From Rhizobium sp. (GTDB lineage: Bacteria > Pseudomonadota > Alphaproteobacteria > Rhizobiales > Rhizobiaceae): a stretch of DNA of 61,451 bases. Shown here in pieces: positions 33,847-42,259 of this stretch. Within the stretch, counting starts at the first letter, position 1. Every line of letters starts with the position of its first letter. Where the stretch lies: positions 1 through 61,451 of the forward strand of contig JAQGJP010000017.1 of NCBI GenBank assembly GCA_028290545.1, given 5' to 3'. The position numbers and the translations under genes were made by a program. A model generated the notes under the pieces. The model did no database searches, had not been told where the DNA came from, and saw only the letters and a list, made by a program, of their open reading frames with translations.

Positions 33847-34238
33847 ATGCACAAGTTCAAGATTCTGAAAGCCGCGAACGACCAGTTCCGCGTTCAGTTC
33901 CTCTACAATTCCGAGGTGATGGTCTGGTCGGAGAACTATGCTTCCAAGGCTAGTGCCAGGAATTGCATCGAGTCGATCAAGAAGAATGCGCCGGGTGCGG
34001 CGACCGTCGATGTCAGCAAGGACGAGACCGGCTCAGGCTACCGTTTCGAGATCGTCGAGAGCAAGGACGGCGAGCACTTCGTCCGCTTCAGAGCGTCGAA
34101 CGGCGAACGGCGAACGGCGAAGCGATGGTGCGTTCGGAAACCTATGCCAGCAAGGCCAGCGCCAGGAACTGCATCGAATCCGTGAAGAAAAACGGCCCTG
34201 AGGCGCCAGTCGAGGACGAGACCGCGGCCGGCGCCTGA
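33847..34238 (+). pseudogene. DUF1508 (YegP-like) double-repeat protein, disrupted by a heptanucleotide repeat
   Basis: YegP-like proteins have two DUF1508 repeats. Repeat 1 reads FKILKAANDQFRVQFLYN and ENYASKASARNCIESIKKNA; repeat 2 begins YRFEIVESKDGEHFVRFRAS but its second half (SETYASKASARNCIESVKKN) is in another frame. Three tandem GAACGGC units at 34098-34118 separate them. With one copy, or with four, the whole reads in frame as a protein of 125 or 132 residues. As sequenced, a 112-residue product with an altered tail is made. This could be a switchable gene or a fixed lesion. Confidence 0.8.
34098..34118 (+). repeat. Tandem heptanucleotide repeat (GAACGGC x3)
   Basis: Three exact copies of GAACGGC, followed by a partial GAA, inside the DUF1508 gene. 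Each unit changes the frame by one, so copy number decides whether the second repeat is translated. Confidence 0.9.
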
Positions 34239-34242
34239 CGCG

Positions 34243-35646
34243 TCACATCCTCCTGGCAATTTCGGTGATCACCGCGAAAGCCATTTCCGCATCGGCCTCG
34301 GTCATTTCGAACTGGCCAGCCTGAAAGCGGATGGCGATTTTGCCATTCACCCGCGTTTGCGTAAGATAGATGCGGCCGTCGTCGTTGATGGCGTTGACCA
34401 GCGCGATGTTGTGCTGGTCCGGATCCGCACCGCCTGTGTGGCGGAAGGAAAACAGCGACAGCATCGGCTGCGTGACGATCTCGAAACCGGGCTCCATCTC
34501 CAGCTTGCGGGCCAGACTTTCCGACCATGCCACATGGTTGCGGATCATCGTGCGCAGGCCGGTCAGCCCGTGATGGCGCAACAGGAACCATAGCTTCAGC
34601 GCCCGGAAGCGCCTTCCCAGCGGCACCGTCCATTCGGAATAGTTGATGATGCCGTCATGGCCATGGGTTTTCAGATATTCCGGCTGGATTGCCAGTGTCC
34701 GGACTTGATCCTCCGGCTTGCGGAGGAACTGGATCGAGCAATCGAACTGCGCGCCGAGCCATTTGTGTGGGTTGAAGACGATAGAGTCTGCATGCTCCAC
34801 CCCTTCCCAGAGCGTGCGATATTCCGGGCAGATCATCGCCGAACCTGCCCAGGCAGCATCGACATGCAGGTAGAGCCCATGCTTTCTGGCAATAGCCGCC
34901 ACGTCGCCGATCGGGTCGCAGGCGCCGGTCGAGGTGCCGCCCGTGCAGGCGATGATACCGGCTGGCAGCAGGCCCGCTTCCCGGTCGGCGATGATGGCCG
35001 CTTCGAGCGCGATCGGGTCCATTCCGTTCAATGGCCCCTTGACCGGTATCCGTACCAGATTGCGCTCGCCGACACCCGAAACCCAGATCGCCCTGTCGAT
35101 CGACGTATGCACCTGGCCCGAGGCATAAACGCGGACCGGCGGATGGCTGGCAAGCCCGTCGCGATTGCCCTGCCAATCCAGTGCCCGCTCGCGCATGACC
35201 AGCACCGCGGCGAGCGTCGCCGAGGAGGCCGAATCCTGGATGACGCCGGAAAAGCCGCCGGGAAGGCCGAGCGCCTGGCGCATCCAGTCGATCACCCGGG
35301 CTTCAAGCTCCGTCGCGGCCGGCGAGGTCTGCCAGAGCATGCATTGCGCCGCCATCGCCGTTACCAGATATTCGGCAACGACCGAGACAGGGGCGGCATT
35401 GGCCGGGAAATAGGCAAAGAACCGCGGATGCTGCCAATGCGTCATGCCGGGCACGATCATCTGCTCGAAATCGCTGAAGATCGCGTCCATGCTTTCGCCA
35501 TCCTCCGGCGCGGCCTCCGCGATCTGCGCGCCGATATCGCCGGGACGGGTCTGTGCCCTGACCGGGCGGTCGCGCAGCGTTTTGCGGTAATCCGCGCCCC
35601 ATGCGGCGGCTTTTTCCGACCAAATGCGAAATTCGTTGTCGTTCAA
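34243..35646 (-). CDS. Pyridoxal-phosphate-dependent amino acid decarboxylase (aromatic/group II type)
   Basis: A 467-residue group II decarboxylase. The PLP lysine lies in FNPHKWLGAQFDCS; upstream GMTHWQHPRFFAYFPANA, GVIQDSASSATLAAVLVMRER and the substrate-loop HVDAAWAGS match aromatic L-amino acid and related decarboxylases. It should produce an aromatic amine (for example from Trp, Tyr or Phe). The start is a TTG at 35646 with GGAG eight bases upstream, and no better ATG exists. The substrate is not resolvable. Confidence 0.9.
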   Translation of the reverse strand: MNDNEFRIWSEKAAAWGADYRKTLRDRPVRAQTRPGDIGAQIAEAAPEDGESMDAIFSDFEQMIVPGMTHWQHPRFFAYFPANAAPVSVVAEYLVTAMAAQCMLWQTSPAATELEARVIDWMRQALGLPGGFSGVIQDSASSATLAAVLVMRERALDWQGNRDGLASHPPVRVYASGQVHTSIDRAIWVSGVGERNLVRIPVKGPLNGMDPIALEAAIIADREAGLLPAGIIACTGGTSTGACDPIGDVAAIARKHGLYLHVDAAWAGSAMICPEYRTLWEGVEHADSIVFNPHKWLGAQFDCSIQFLRKPEDQVRTLAIQPEYLKTHGHDGIINYSEWTVPLGRRFRALKLWFLLRHHGLTGLRTMIRNHVAWSESLARKLEMEPGFEIVTQPMLSLFSFRHTGGADPDQHNIALVNAINDDGRIYLTQTRVNGKIAIRFQAGQFEMTEADAEMAFAVITEIARRM

Positions 35647-35818
35647 TTTATGTTCTCCCCGAGTCTGTTCGGCGTATCTATACCCAAAAATAGTCCAGCG
35701 CCCATCTACCGTTTGCCATAAAAATCATTCGCGCAATCGGCATCATCTATCTCTTTGATTTTGCTTATGCTACGGCGAAGTTGTCCGGCGATCCGCGGAC
35801 ATTCATTGGGGGAACTAC

Positions 35819-36196
35819 ATGACACTATATTCCAAACTGCGCGCCTGCGTTCTGGCTGCACTTGCTGGCCTGATTTTCACCGCCTCCGCTGCTTCCGCTG
35901 CGGAAGTGACGTTCGTGATGAAGAACAGCCATCCGAACGCGGTGGAGGTCGAACTCTACAGCCAGGATCGCAACCACGTCTGGCCAGGCGGCGGTGAAAT
36001 CTATCTGCTGGACGACGGCGAAACCAAGACGATGGCACTCTCCTGCCAGGACGGCGAGAAGATCTGCTACGGCGCCTGGATTTCGGGCGACAAGTCCACC
36101 TATTGGGGCAGAGGCCCAGGTGGCACCGAAGGCTGCGAGGATTGCTGCTATACCTGCGCGGGCGGCAATACCGAGGAAATCGATCTCGGCGAATAA
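35819..36196 (+). CDS. Secreted Cys-rich hypothetical protein
   Basis: A 125-residue protein. Residues 1-28 form a signal peptide (CVLAALAGLIFTASAASAA). The mature part has six Cys, including CEDCCYTCAGG near the C-terminus, and is acidic. I do not recognise the family; the pattern suggests disulfide bonding or metal binding in the periplasm. TGGGGGAA precedes the ATG. A strong hairpin follows, then mbfA, so it is probably transcribed separately from the iron gene. Confidence 0.75.
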   Translation: MTLYSKLRACVLAALAGLIFTASAASAAEVTFVMKNSHPNAVEVELYSQDRNHVWPGGGEIYLLDDGETKTMALSCQDGEKICYGAWISGDKSTYWGRGPGGTEGCEDCCYTCAGGNTEEIDLGE

Positions 36197-36209
36197 CCTA
36201 CGGTATCCC

Positions 36210-36243
36210 GATGCCGGCGGAGGGATACCGCTCCGCCGGCATC
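36210..36243 (+). terminator. Hairpin after the secreted Cys-rich protein
   Basis: A 13 bp perfect stem (GATGCCGGCGGAG with CTCCGCCGGCATC) around an 8-base loop, 14 bases after the stop codon. No T-run follows, so factor-independent termination is uncertain, but the position fits a transcript end. Confidence 0.6.
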
Positions 36244-36294
36244 GTGCTGATCTTGCGTCAACATCCCTTGACCCATGCCGGACTACGGCCTAAG

Positions 36295-36311
36295 TTTAGA
36301 ATAATTCTAAA
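36295..36311. promoter_or_regulatory. Irr binding site (iron control element, ICE box)
   Basis: TTTAGAAT-A-ATTCTAAA, a 17 bp dyad matching the rhizobial ICE consensus TTTAGAA-N3-TTCTAAA exactly. It ends 10 bases before the mbfA start, as known for Irr-repressed mbfA genes. Confidence 0.93.
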
Positions 36312-36321
36312 AGAGGCCACA

Positions 36322-37305
36322 ATGTTCAGCAGTTTCTTTCGCTCGTCCAAACGACCCCTGACGTCGCTCTCCGAACAGGAGGTGCTTGCGCTCGCCATCT
36401 CCAATGAGGAGGACGACGGTCGAATCTACCTCGCTTATGCCGACGCCCTGAGGACGGATTTTCCCCATTCGGCAAAAGTCTTCGAGGGGATGGCGGAGGA
36501 GGAAAGCCATCATCGGCAGATGCTGATCGACAGGCATGCCGCCCGCTTTGGAAATCGCATTCCGCTTGTCCGGCGGGAGCATGTGCGGGAATTTCCCGAA
36601 CGCAAACCGGATTGGCTGATACGCTCGCTGTCTGTCGTCGAGGCCCGCAAACAGGCTGAGATCATGGAGGAGGCCGCCCATCGATTCTATCTTGGGGCTG
36701 CATCGCATTCGACGGATGCGGCCACCCGCAAGCTGCTTGGCGATCTGGCTCTGGCGGAGAAAGCCCATGAAAGCCTGGCCCAGCAGTTGGGTGAACAGCA
36801 CCTGCACGACGGAGCGCGCGAGCAGGAGGATGACACCGCAAGGCGGCGGCTGGTGCTGACCTGGGTCCAGCCGGGGCTTGCCGGATTGATGGACGGATCG
36901 GTCTCGACGCTGGCGCCGATTTTCGCTGCCGCCTTCGCAACCGGCGATACTTTCCAGACCTTTCTTGTCGGCCTGTCCGCCTCGGTTGGCGCGGGCATTT
37001 CAATGGGATTTACCGAGGCGGCCCATGATGATGGGGTCATTTCCGGTCGGGGTTCGCCGCTCAAGCGCGGGCTTGCATCGGGGATCATGACGACTGTCGG
37101 GGGGCTCGGCCACGCGCTCCCCTATCTGATTCCGGATTTCAAGACCGCTACGGCGATTGCCGTCGCGGTGGTTTTCGTGGAACTGTGGACGATTGCCTTC
37201 ATTCAGAACAAATTCATGGAAACGCCGTTCGTGAAGGCGGCTTTGCAGGTTGTTCTCGGCGGCGCTCTGGTGCTCGCCGCCGGTATCCTGATTGGCAACG
37301 CCTGA
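36322..37305 (+). CDS. mbfA: Membrane-bound ferritin-like iron exporter MbfA
   Basis: A 327-residue protein, the length of characterised MbfA. An N-terminal ferritin-like domain with EEDDGRIYLAYADAL, GMAEEESHHRQMLIDRH and AEIMEEAAHRFY supplies the metal-binding Glu/His, and a C-terminal VIT1/CCC1-type membrane domain (LAGLMDGSVSTLAPIFAAAF, ASVGAGISMGFTEA, then three more helices) exports iron. In Bradyrhizobium and Agrobacterium MbfA lowers cytosolic iron and protects against peroxide, and Irr represses it when iron is low. The ICE box directly upstream supports this. The stop lies in a 7 bp hairpin (37301-37319). Confidence 0.95.
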   Translation: MFSSFFRSSKRPLTSLSEQEVLALAISNEEDDGRIYLAYADALRTDFPHSAKVFEGMAEEESHHRQMLIDRHAARFGNRIPLVRREHVREFPERKPDWLIRSLSVVEARKQAEIMEEAAHRFYLGAASHSTDAATRKLLGDLALAEKAHESLAQQLGEQHLHDGAREQEDDTARRRLVLTWVQPGLAGLMDGSVSTLAPIFAAAFATGDTFQTFLVGLSASVGAGISMGFTEAAHDDGVISGRGSPLKRGLASGIMTTVGGLGHALPYLIPDFKTATAIAVAVVFVELWTIAFIQNKFMETPFVKAALQVVLGGALVLAAGILIGNA

Positions 37306-37319
37306 CGGATATCGTCAGG
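37301..37319. terminator. Hairpin at the convergent mbfA / BTLCP ends
   Basis: CCTGACG and CGTCAGG pair around GATAT. The stem spans the mbfA stop codon and sits between convergent genes, so it may act on both strands. No T-tract follows closely. Confidence 0.45.
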
Positions 37320-37327
37320 CGCCGACT

Positions 37328-37939
37328 TTACTTCTCGACCGCGCCGACCACCACTTCGTCGGAATTCTCGATCGTCACCCAGCGTCCGGTATTGAACGAA
37401 GCCTGCCGCTTCAGGAAGCGGTAGGGCGTCTCGGACCAGAGTTTCACGCTATTGTCGAGATTATCGAGAATGTAGTCGCCATCGGCGGTCCTGAGCGTCA
37501 GCACGGCGTGGCCCTCGCCATCCGGCTTGCGCACGACCGTAATCAGCACATCGGCCGCTGAAAAGCCGGCCTGCAGCAGAAGCCTGCGCTTCAGCAGCGC
37601 GAAATCTTCACAATCGCCGACATCCTTGGGATAAGCCCAGACCTCATCGCGACCGAAAATCTCCTCATCGGTCATCGGCATGATATCGTGGTTCACCTGT
37701 GCATTGATCTGGCGGACCATGTTCCAGCCGAATTCGGTAACGCGTGGCGCTACCGAATTGGCGGTCTTGACCGAGCATTCCGCCTTGTGTGTCTGGCAGA
37801 ATTCATAATGCCCGATCGGCTGTGAGGTGATCGCGCCAACAAGCATGTAACGCGCTGCCGCGTCAGCATTCGTGCCCAAAAAGAGTCCTGCCACGATGGA
37901 CGCAATCGTCCATCCGGCCTTGTTGATGATCCCGGTCAT
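37328..37939 (-). CDS. Bacterial transglutaminase-like cysteine peptidase (BTLCP)
   Basis: A 203-residue secreted protein. Residues 1-28 form a signal peptide. The papain-like triad is visible: Cys in DVGDCEDFALLKRRLLL, His in GEGHAVLTLR, and Asp in DYILDN. The family includes LapG, which cleaves adhesins under c-di-GMP control, but stand-alone rhizobial members are common and their substrates are unknown; no lapD is adjacent. A CtrA-like site lies about 65 bases upstream. Confidence 0.88.
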   Translation of the reverse strand: MTGIINKAGWTIASIVAGLFLGTNADAAARYMLVGAITSQPIGHYEFCQTHKAECSVKTANSVAPRVTEFGWNMVRQINAQVNHDIMPMTDEEIFGRDEVWAYPKDVGDCEDFALLKRRLLLQAGFSAADVLITVVRKPDGEGHAVLTLRTADGDYILDNLDNSVKLWSETPYRFLKRQASFNTGRWVTIENSDEVVVGAVEK

Positions 37940-38001
37940 TCGTCTGCCCCATTCATCCTTAACAAGGAGTAAACAGGAAATCGGCTGAAATTGTCAATCG
38001 A

Positions 38002-38017
38002 TTAAGGAACCGTTAAC
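38002..38017. promoter_or_regulatory. CtrA-like binding site
   Basis: TTAA-GGAACCG-TTAAC matches the full CtrA consensus TTAA-N7-TTAAC. It lies 63-78 bases upstream of the BTLCP start. The right half is shared with a longer inverted repeat. Confidence 0.6.
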
Positions 38018-38042
38018 CATGTTGATCGTTTAACATGGTTAA
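38013..38042. repeat. Inverted repeat with 11 bp arms
   Basis: TTAACCATGTT and AACATGGTTAA flank an 8-base spacer. It lies between the hydrolase stop and the BTLCP promoter and could be the hydrolase terminator or an operator overlapping the CtrA-like site. Confidence 0.65.
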
Positions 38043-38056
38043 GATGCACGCGGTAT

Positions 38057-38860
38057 TTAAGCCGTTTGTGACATGCCGGACACAGCAGAACAGATTCGCT
38101 CAAGGTCCTCGGGGCGCGAGAGGCGATGGTCGCCGTCTCGTATCAAGGTCAGGATCGCGTCGTCACCGACGATCTTCTCCATGATCTTCAGAGCATGCCT
38201 GTAGGGCACGTCTGGGTCTTTCATGCCCTGCAGGATGTGCACCGGGCACCCGGTCTCGATTACCCCGGTCATAACCCTGTTGCTGCGCCCATCCTCGATC
38301 AGCGCCCTGGTATAGCGGTTGGGCTCGGGGGAATATTCCGACGGCTCCTCGAAATATCCCTTCTCCTCAAGTGCAGTTCGTTCCTTGTCGGTCAGCGCCG
38401 GCTCGATCAATTCGGAGGTAAAATCCGGCGCCGGGGCGATCAGCACCAGGCCGGCAAGGCGTTTCGAATTCCCGGCCTTGCGGAGTTCCTCGATCACCCT
38501 GAGTGCGATCCAGCCGCCCATCGATGAACCGACGAGGATAAGCCGCCGCTTGCCGGATAGTGCCTTCAACACCGCCAGGGCATCCTCGAGCCAGATCGAG
38601 ATCGTGCCGTCGCTGTAATGACCGCTCGATTGCCCATGGCCGGAATAGTCGAAGCGGATGAATCCAAGGCCGAGCGACAAAGCATACGCTTCAAGCATGA
38701 CGGCCTTGGTGCCGGTCATCTCGGAGCGGTAGCCGCAGAGCCAGACGACGCATATTTTCGGCTTCCTGCCCACTGGCTCGCGGGCTATGGCGGCGATGCG
38801 TCGCGGCGCCTCGCTGGAGCCCGATTCGATGAAGTGGATAGCACTCTCGGCGGCGGTCAT
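38057..38860 (-). CDS. Alpha/beta hydrolase
   Basis: A cytosolic 267-residue alpha/beta-fold enzyme. Nucleophile Ser in LILVGSSMGGWIALR, acid Asp in GMKDPDVPYRHA, and His in DGDHRLSRPEDL. FDYSGHGQSSG gives the oxyanion region. The ATG at 38860 is preferred over 38911 because of the AGAGGATCT site. Substrate unknown; the family resembles palmitoyl-thioesterase-like hydrolases. Confidence 0.87.
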   Translation of the reverse strand: MTAAESAIHFIESGSSEAPRRIAAIAREPVGRKPKICVVWLCGYRSEMTGTKAVMLEAYALSLGLGFIRFDYSGHGQSSGHYSDGTISIWLEDALAVLKALSGKRRLILVGSSMGGWIALRVIEELRKAGNSKRLAGLVLIAPAPDFTSELIEPALTDKERTALEEKGYFEEPSEYSPEPNRYTRALIEDGRSNRVMTGVIETGCPVHILQGMKDPDVPYRHALKIMEKIVGDDAILTLIRDGDHRLSRPEDLERICSAVSGMSQTA

Positions 38861-39030
38861 GGAGATCCTCTTTTTACGTCCTCGGACAGGCCGAAATCGC
38901 GCGATTTTCAATAGTGATTTTCATCCGGAACCATGCTATTGACGGTGCCCTCAGCCAAATCGTTGATTGCAATCGCATGAAGCTGATGGCAGATAGAACC
39001 CGTGATGTAAACAATTAGGAGAATACGACC

Positions 39031-39567
39031 ATTCGCAGACCTTTCAAGGCGGAAGGCCCCACCAAAGACGGCCCACGTTCAAATCGAGAAATCCGAGTTC
39101 CCCGCGTACAGCTGATCGATGCCGAAGGTAACAACCAGGGCACGGTGCCGACCGATCAGGCAATGGCCATGGCGGAAGCTGCAGGTCTGGATCTCGTGGA
39201 GATTTCTCCGAACGTAGACCCGCCTGTATGCAAGATCCTCGATCTCGGCAAGTTGAAGTACCAGACGCAGAAAAAATCGGCTGAAGCGCGCAAGAAGCAG
39301 AAGATCATCGAAATCAAAGAAATCAAGATGCGCCCCAACATCGACACGCATGATTACGACGTGAAGATGAAGGCGATCCAGCGTTTCTTCGACGACGGCG
39401 ACAAGGTCAAAGTGACGCTGAAATTCCGCGGCCGTGAAATGGCCCATATGGAACTCGGCATGAAGCTTCTGCATCAGGTTCGCGACGACACGCAGACGAT
39501 TGCCAAGGTCGAAGCCGAGCCCAAGCTCGAAGGCCGCCAGATGATGATGGTCCTGGCACCGAAATAA
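39031..39567 (+). CDS. infC: Translation initiation factor IF-3
   Basis: Binds the 30S subunit, polices start-codon choice and blocks 50S joining. Open from an ATT codon at 39031 with an AGGAG site about nine bases upstream, the frame gives 178 residues: [78 protein letters not shown] and [17 protein letters not shown]. No ATG, GTG or TTG in frame would keep the conserved N-terminus; the first, GTG 39145, loses 38 residues. A rare AUU start is the known basis of infC autoregulation in other bacteria. A strong terminator follows. Confidence 0.95.
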   Translation: MRRPFKAEGPTKDGPRSNREIRVPRVQLIDAEGNNQGTVPTDQAMAMAEAAGLDLVEISPNVDPPVCKILDLGKLKYQTQKKSAEARKKQKIIEIKEIKMRPNIDTHDYDVKMKAIQRFFDDGDKVKVTLKFRGREMAHMELGMKLLHQVRDDTQTIAKVEAEPKLEGRQMMMVLAPK

Positions 39568-39589
39568 ACCTGTTGTCAGAGATTTTATG

Positions 39590-39624
39590 AAAAAGCCGCC
39601 CGGGCGCCGGGCGGCTTTTTGTTT
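39590..39624. terminator. Bidirectional intrinsic terminator between infC and GT39
   Basis: A 14 bp stem (AAAAAGCCGCCCGG with CCGGGCGGCTTTTT) around GCG, followed by T residues on both strands. It can serve infC and the convergent glycosyltransferase. Confidence 0.93.
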
Positions 39625-39630
39625 GCCGTT

Positions 39631-41136
39631 TCACTTGCCGGCCGGATAAAGCCAGGCATATCTGAAATGATAGGCGTCGCCCGCCCGGCCATAATGATAG
39701 GCAAGCGCGATATCCCTGGCCTGCACAATCGAACCACGCATCGGCGGCTCCCGCGCGATCCAGGCTGCGAGTGGCGCGGGCATGGTCGCATCAGCCTTGC
39801 CCTTGTTGCGCCAGACGACCAGCACCGGATGGGCCGGATCGAACGGATAGGGTTCTGCGAAAGACTCGTATCCCGGAATCATCACCGGAATGCCCCTGGC
39901 GTGCAGACGGAGGTTGCCCGCCATCTGCTGGTCTTCCGTCGCGATGATCGAAGGCGGTTGCTTGGACGACGCCAGGATCGCCTCGATCGCTGGTCCATAA
40001 GGCACGTTCTGCTTCTCGTACCTTCCCATGGCGCCGAGGAGCGGGATGCGCGCGAAGAGCGAGAGCGGCACGATGATCATGATCGCAATCGCGATCATGC
40101 CGAAGCGACGCGGGGCGATGTCGACAGTCTCACCGGAAGCTTCGATCTTGAGGCAAAGATAGATCGGCAACAGGAAGAAGAAGGGGACCAGCCAACGGTC
40201 CTTGATATTGCTTGCGCCGCCGAAAATCACCAGCAGCACGAGCGCTGCTACGAGGAGCAGGAACATCCGCCCGATCAGCCGCGTCCATTGATTGTCTGCC
40301 TTCCAGGCGCCCAGCAGGGTGCGGCCAAAGGCGACCCCAAAGAACAGCAGTGTGGGGAGCGTGAATGCCGCGATCGCCGCCAACAGCGACAGCAATCCTT
40401 CCGCTATCTGTTCCGGACGGCTGTCGTCGGGATCTTCCATCAGCTTGCCCACGGTTCGGCTGGTGGCTTCTCCGACATGGTGCAGGAACCACCAGGCATG
40501 CGGCGCGGCAATCGCCACGCTGACCATGACCGTCAGAAGAAGACGGGGATCGAACAGCCGCTTTCTAAGATCGCGTTCCGGAAGGATTGCGAGCACGGCC
40601 GCGACCGGCAGCAGGATGAAATTATATTTCGAGATCACACCAATGCCGATCGCCACGCCGGTCATCGCGTAATTGATTGCGTTCGGTCTCTCGATCGCCC
40701 GGATGAAGAAATAGATAAACAGGCAGGCTGCAAACAGCACCGCCACGGTGTGGGTGAGATCGCGCTGCGCCTCAAAACTGATCTGCGGGATCGTCAGCAG
40801 CCCGAGCGTGGCGATGACGGCCAGTACACGGTTGCGGATCATCAGATGCGCCGCCAGCCCGAAGAGCAGGTAGCAGCCGAACAGCATGAGGTTCTTGAGG
40901 ACCGAGAGTGCGGCGACCGTATCGCCGAGGAGGTGCACCGCCCCATATTGCAGCCAGTTGTAGAACGGCGGCTGGCTGTCATAGCCGATGGCGAGCCACT
41001 GTGCCAGAAACAGCTGCTGACCTTCGTCGAGCTCCAGTGAGGCCGGCAGGCTGAGCCGGACAATCACATTCAATATAAAGTATCCGGCCAGCAACAGGTA
41101 AACCGCGCTGCCGGACCGGGCCAGCCGGTCGATCAC
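39631..41136 (-). CDS. GT39-family polytopic glycosyltransferase (ArnT/PMT-like)
   Basis: A 501-residue membrane protein with about 11 predicted helices. The first periplasmic loop has the paired acidic residue pattern LPASLELDEGQQLFLAQWLA, typical of GT39 enzymes that take sugar from polyprenyl phosphate. YNWLQYGAVHLLGD and LTHTVAVLF segments are consistent. It is followed one base later on the same strand by a GT2 enzyme that would make the polyprenyl-phosphate sugar. Together they probably add a sugar to lipid A, a lipid or a glycan in the periplasm. Confidence 0.87.
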   Translation of the reverse strand: MIDRLARSGSAVYLLLAGYFILNVIVRLSLPASLELDEGQQLFLAQWLAIGYDSQPPFYNWLQYGAVHLLGDTVAALSVLKNLMLFGCYLLFGLAAHLMIRNRVLAVIATLGLLTIPQISFEAQRDLTHTVAVLFAACLFIYFFIRAIERPNAINYAMTGVAIGIGVISKYNFILLPVAAVLAILPERDLRKRLFDPRLLLTVMVSVAIAAPHAWWFLHHVGEATSRTVGKLMEDPDDSRPEQIAEGLLSLLAAIAAFTLPTLLFFGVAFGRTLLGAWKADNQWTRLIGRMFLLLVAALVLLVIFGGASNIKDRWLVPFFFLLPIYLCLKIEASGETVDIAPRRFGMIAIAIMIIVPLSLFARIPLLGAMGRYEKQNVPYGPAIEAILASSKQPPSIIATEDQQMAGNLRLHARGIPVMIPGYESFAEPYPFDPAHPVLVVWRNKGKADATMPAPLAAWIAREPPMRGSIVQARDIALAYHYGRAGDAYHFRYAWLYPAGK

Positions 41137-41137
41137 G

Positions 41138-42139
41138 TCAGTCGTCCCGCCCGTAGCTTTTCCGGATGATGTAGTTCGTCGTATCGCTCTGGGTACGCGC
41201 CAGCATCTCCGCCAGGATGCCGGTGGTGATCATCTGAATGGAGCCGAGAAACAGCATCACGGCGACGATCAGCATCGGTCGCGTGCCGATATCCTCACCC
41301 AGTACGAATTTCACGAAAGCCAGCCAGAAGAACATCAGCGCGCTGACCCCGCCGAAAGCTAGGCCGATCGAGCCGAAGAAATGCCCTGGTCGCTGCTTGA
41401 ATCGCATGAAAAACAGCACCGACAACAGATCGAGGAAAACCCGGAACGTCCGCGATATGCCGTATTTCGATTCTCCGAACTGGCGCGAATAGTGATTGAC
41501 CACCATCTCGCCGATCCGCGACGTCGGCACGACGCCAGCGATCCAGGCCGGAATGAAGCGGTGCATGCCGCCGAGAATTCTGATCTGCCTGAGGATTTCG
41601 GTGCGGTAGAGCTTCAGCCCGCAGCCGTAATCGTGGATCTTGACGCCGGTGATCTTGCGGATAAGCCGATTGGCGATCCAGGACGGGATCAGCCGCAGCA
41701 TCAGTCCATCCTGCCGGCTTTTCCGCCAGCCGCAGAGCAGGTCGAGCTCGCGCTCCTCAAGCACGGCGATCATCTTGGGGATGTCGTAGGGATCGTTCTG
41801 CAGGTCGCCGTCGAGGGTGACCAGCAGCCGTCCGCGCGCCGCGTCGATGCCGGCCTGCAGCCCGGCGGCCTTGCCGAAATTTCGCTGGAATTCGACAATC
41901 CGCAGATCGAGCCCCTGACGGGCGAACTCCTTGCGGACATTGACCAGCGTGCCGTCGGTCGAGCCGTCATCGACGATGATCAATTCCCAGGGCTTGCCAA
42001 GATCCTTGAGCGCATCGCAGATCCGCTCGAACAGCGGCGCGATGCTTTCTTCCTCGTTGCAAACGGGAACGAGGACCGAGAGCTCTATCTGGCCTTCCGC
42101 CTCCTGGGATAACGTTAGGACGGGTTGGGATTGCAGCAC
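41138..42139 (-). CDS. GT2 polyprenyl-phosphate glycosyltransferase (ArnC/DPM1-like)
   Basis: A 333-residue enzyme from a GTG start at 42139 with CCGGAGAG upstream; a longer frame to 42445 overlaps the divergent gene and is not protein-like. The GT2 domain shows LSVLVPVCNEEESI, LIIVDDGSTDGT, and the DxD-type LLVTLDGDLQNDP. Two C-terminal helices (ALMFFWLAFVKFVLG and LIVAVMLFLGSIQMITTGIL) match ArnC/GtrB-type enzymes that load a sugar on undecaprenyl phosphate. Stop and the next start are separated by one base. Confidence 0.9.
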   Translation of the reverse strand: MLQSQPVLTLSQEAEGQIELSVLVPVCNEEESIAPLFERICDALKDLGKPWELIIVDDGSTDGTLVNVRKEFARQGLDLRIVEFQRNFGKAAGLQAGIDAARGRLLVTLDGDLQNDPYDIPKMIAVLEERELDLLCGWRKSRQDGLMLRLIPSWIANRLIRKITGVKIHDYGCGLKLYRTEILRQIRILGGMHRFIPAWIAGVVPTSRIGEMVVNHYSRQFGESKYGISRTFRVFLDLLSVLFFMRFKQRPGHFFGSIGLAFGGVSALMFFWLAFVKFVLGEDIGTRPMLIVAVMLFLGSIQMITTGILAEMLARTQSDTTNYIIRKSYGRDD

Positions 42140-42259
42140 GACGACTCTCCGGAAAATTCTGGCTTTTAACGCGGCATGCTCTATAGCAGGCGCCGGATCA
42201 AAGCAATCGAGACCGAAGGCAGCCGACAAGTGCCTTCCATCATTGATTGGAAGGCACCG

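Noticed and set aside
34098..34118. CRISPR or microsatellite array
   Set aside because: Only three 7-base units and no spacers; it is a coding tandem repeat.
39619..41040. 473-codon plus frame opposite GT39
   Set aside because: Antisense shadow; the minus strand has the hydrophobic pattern of a membrane enzyme.
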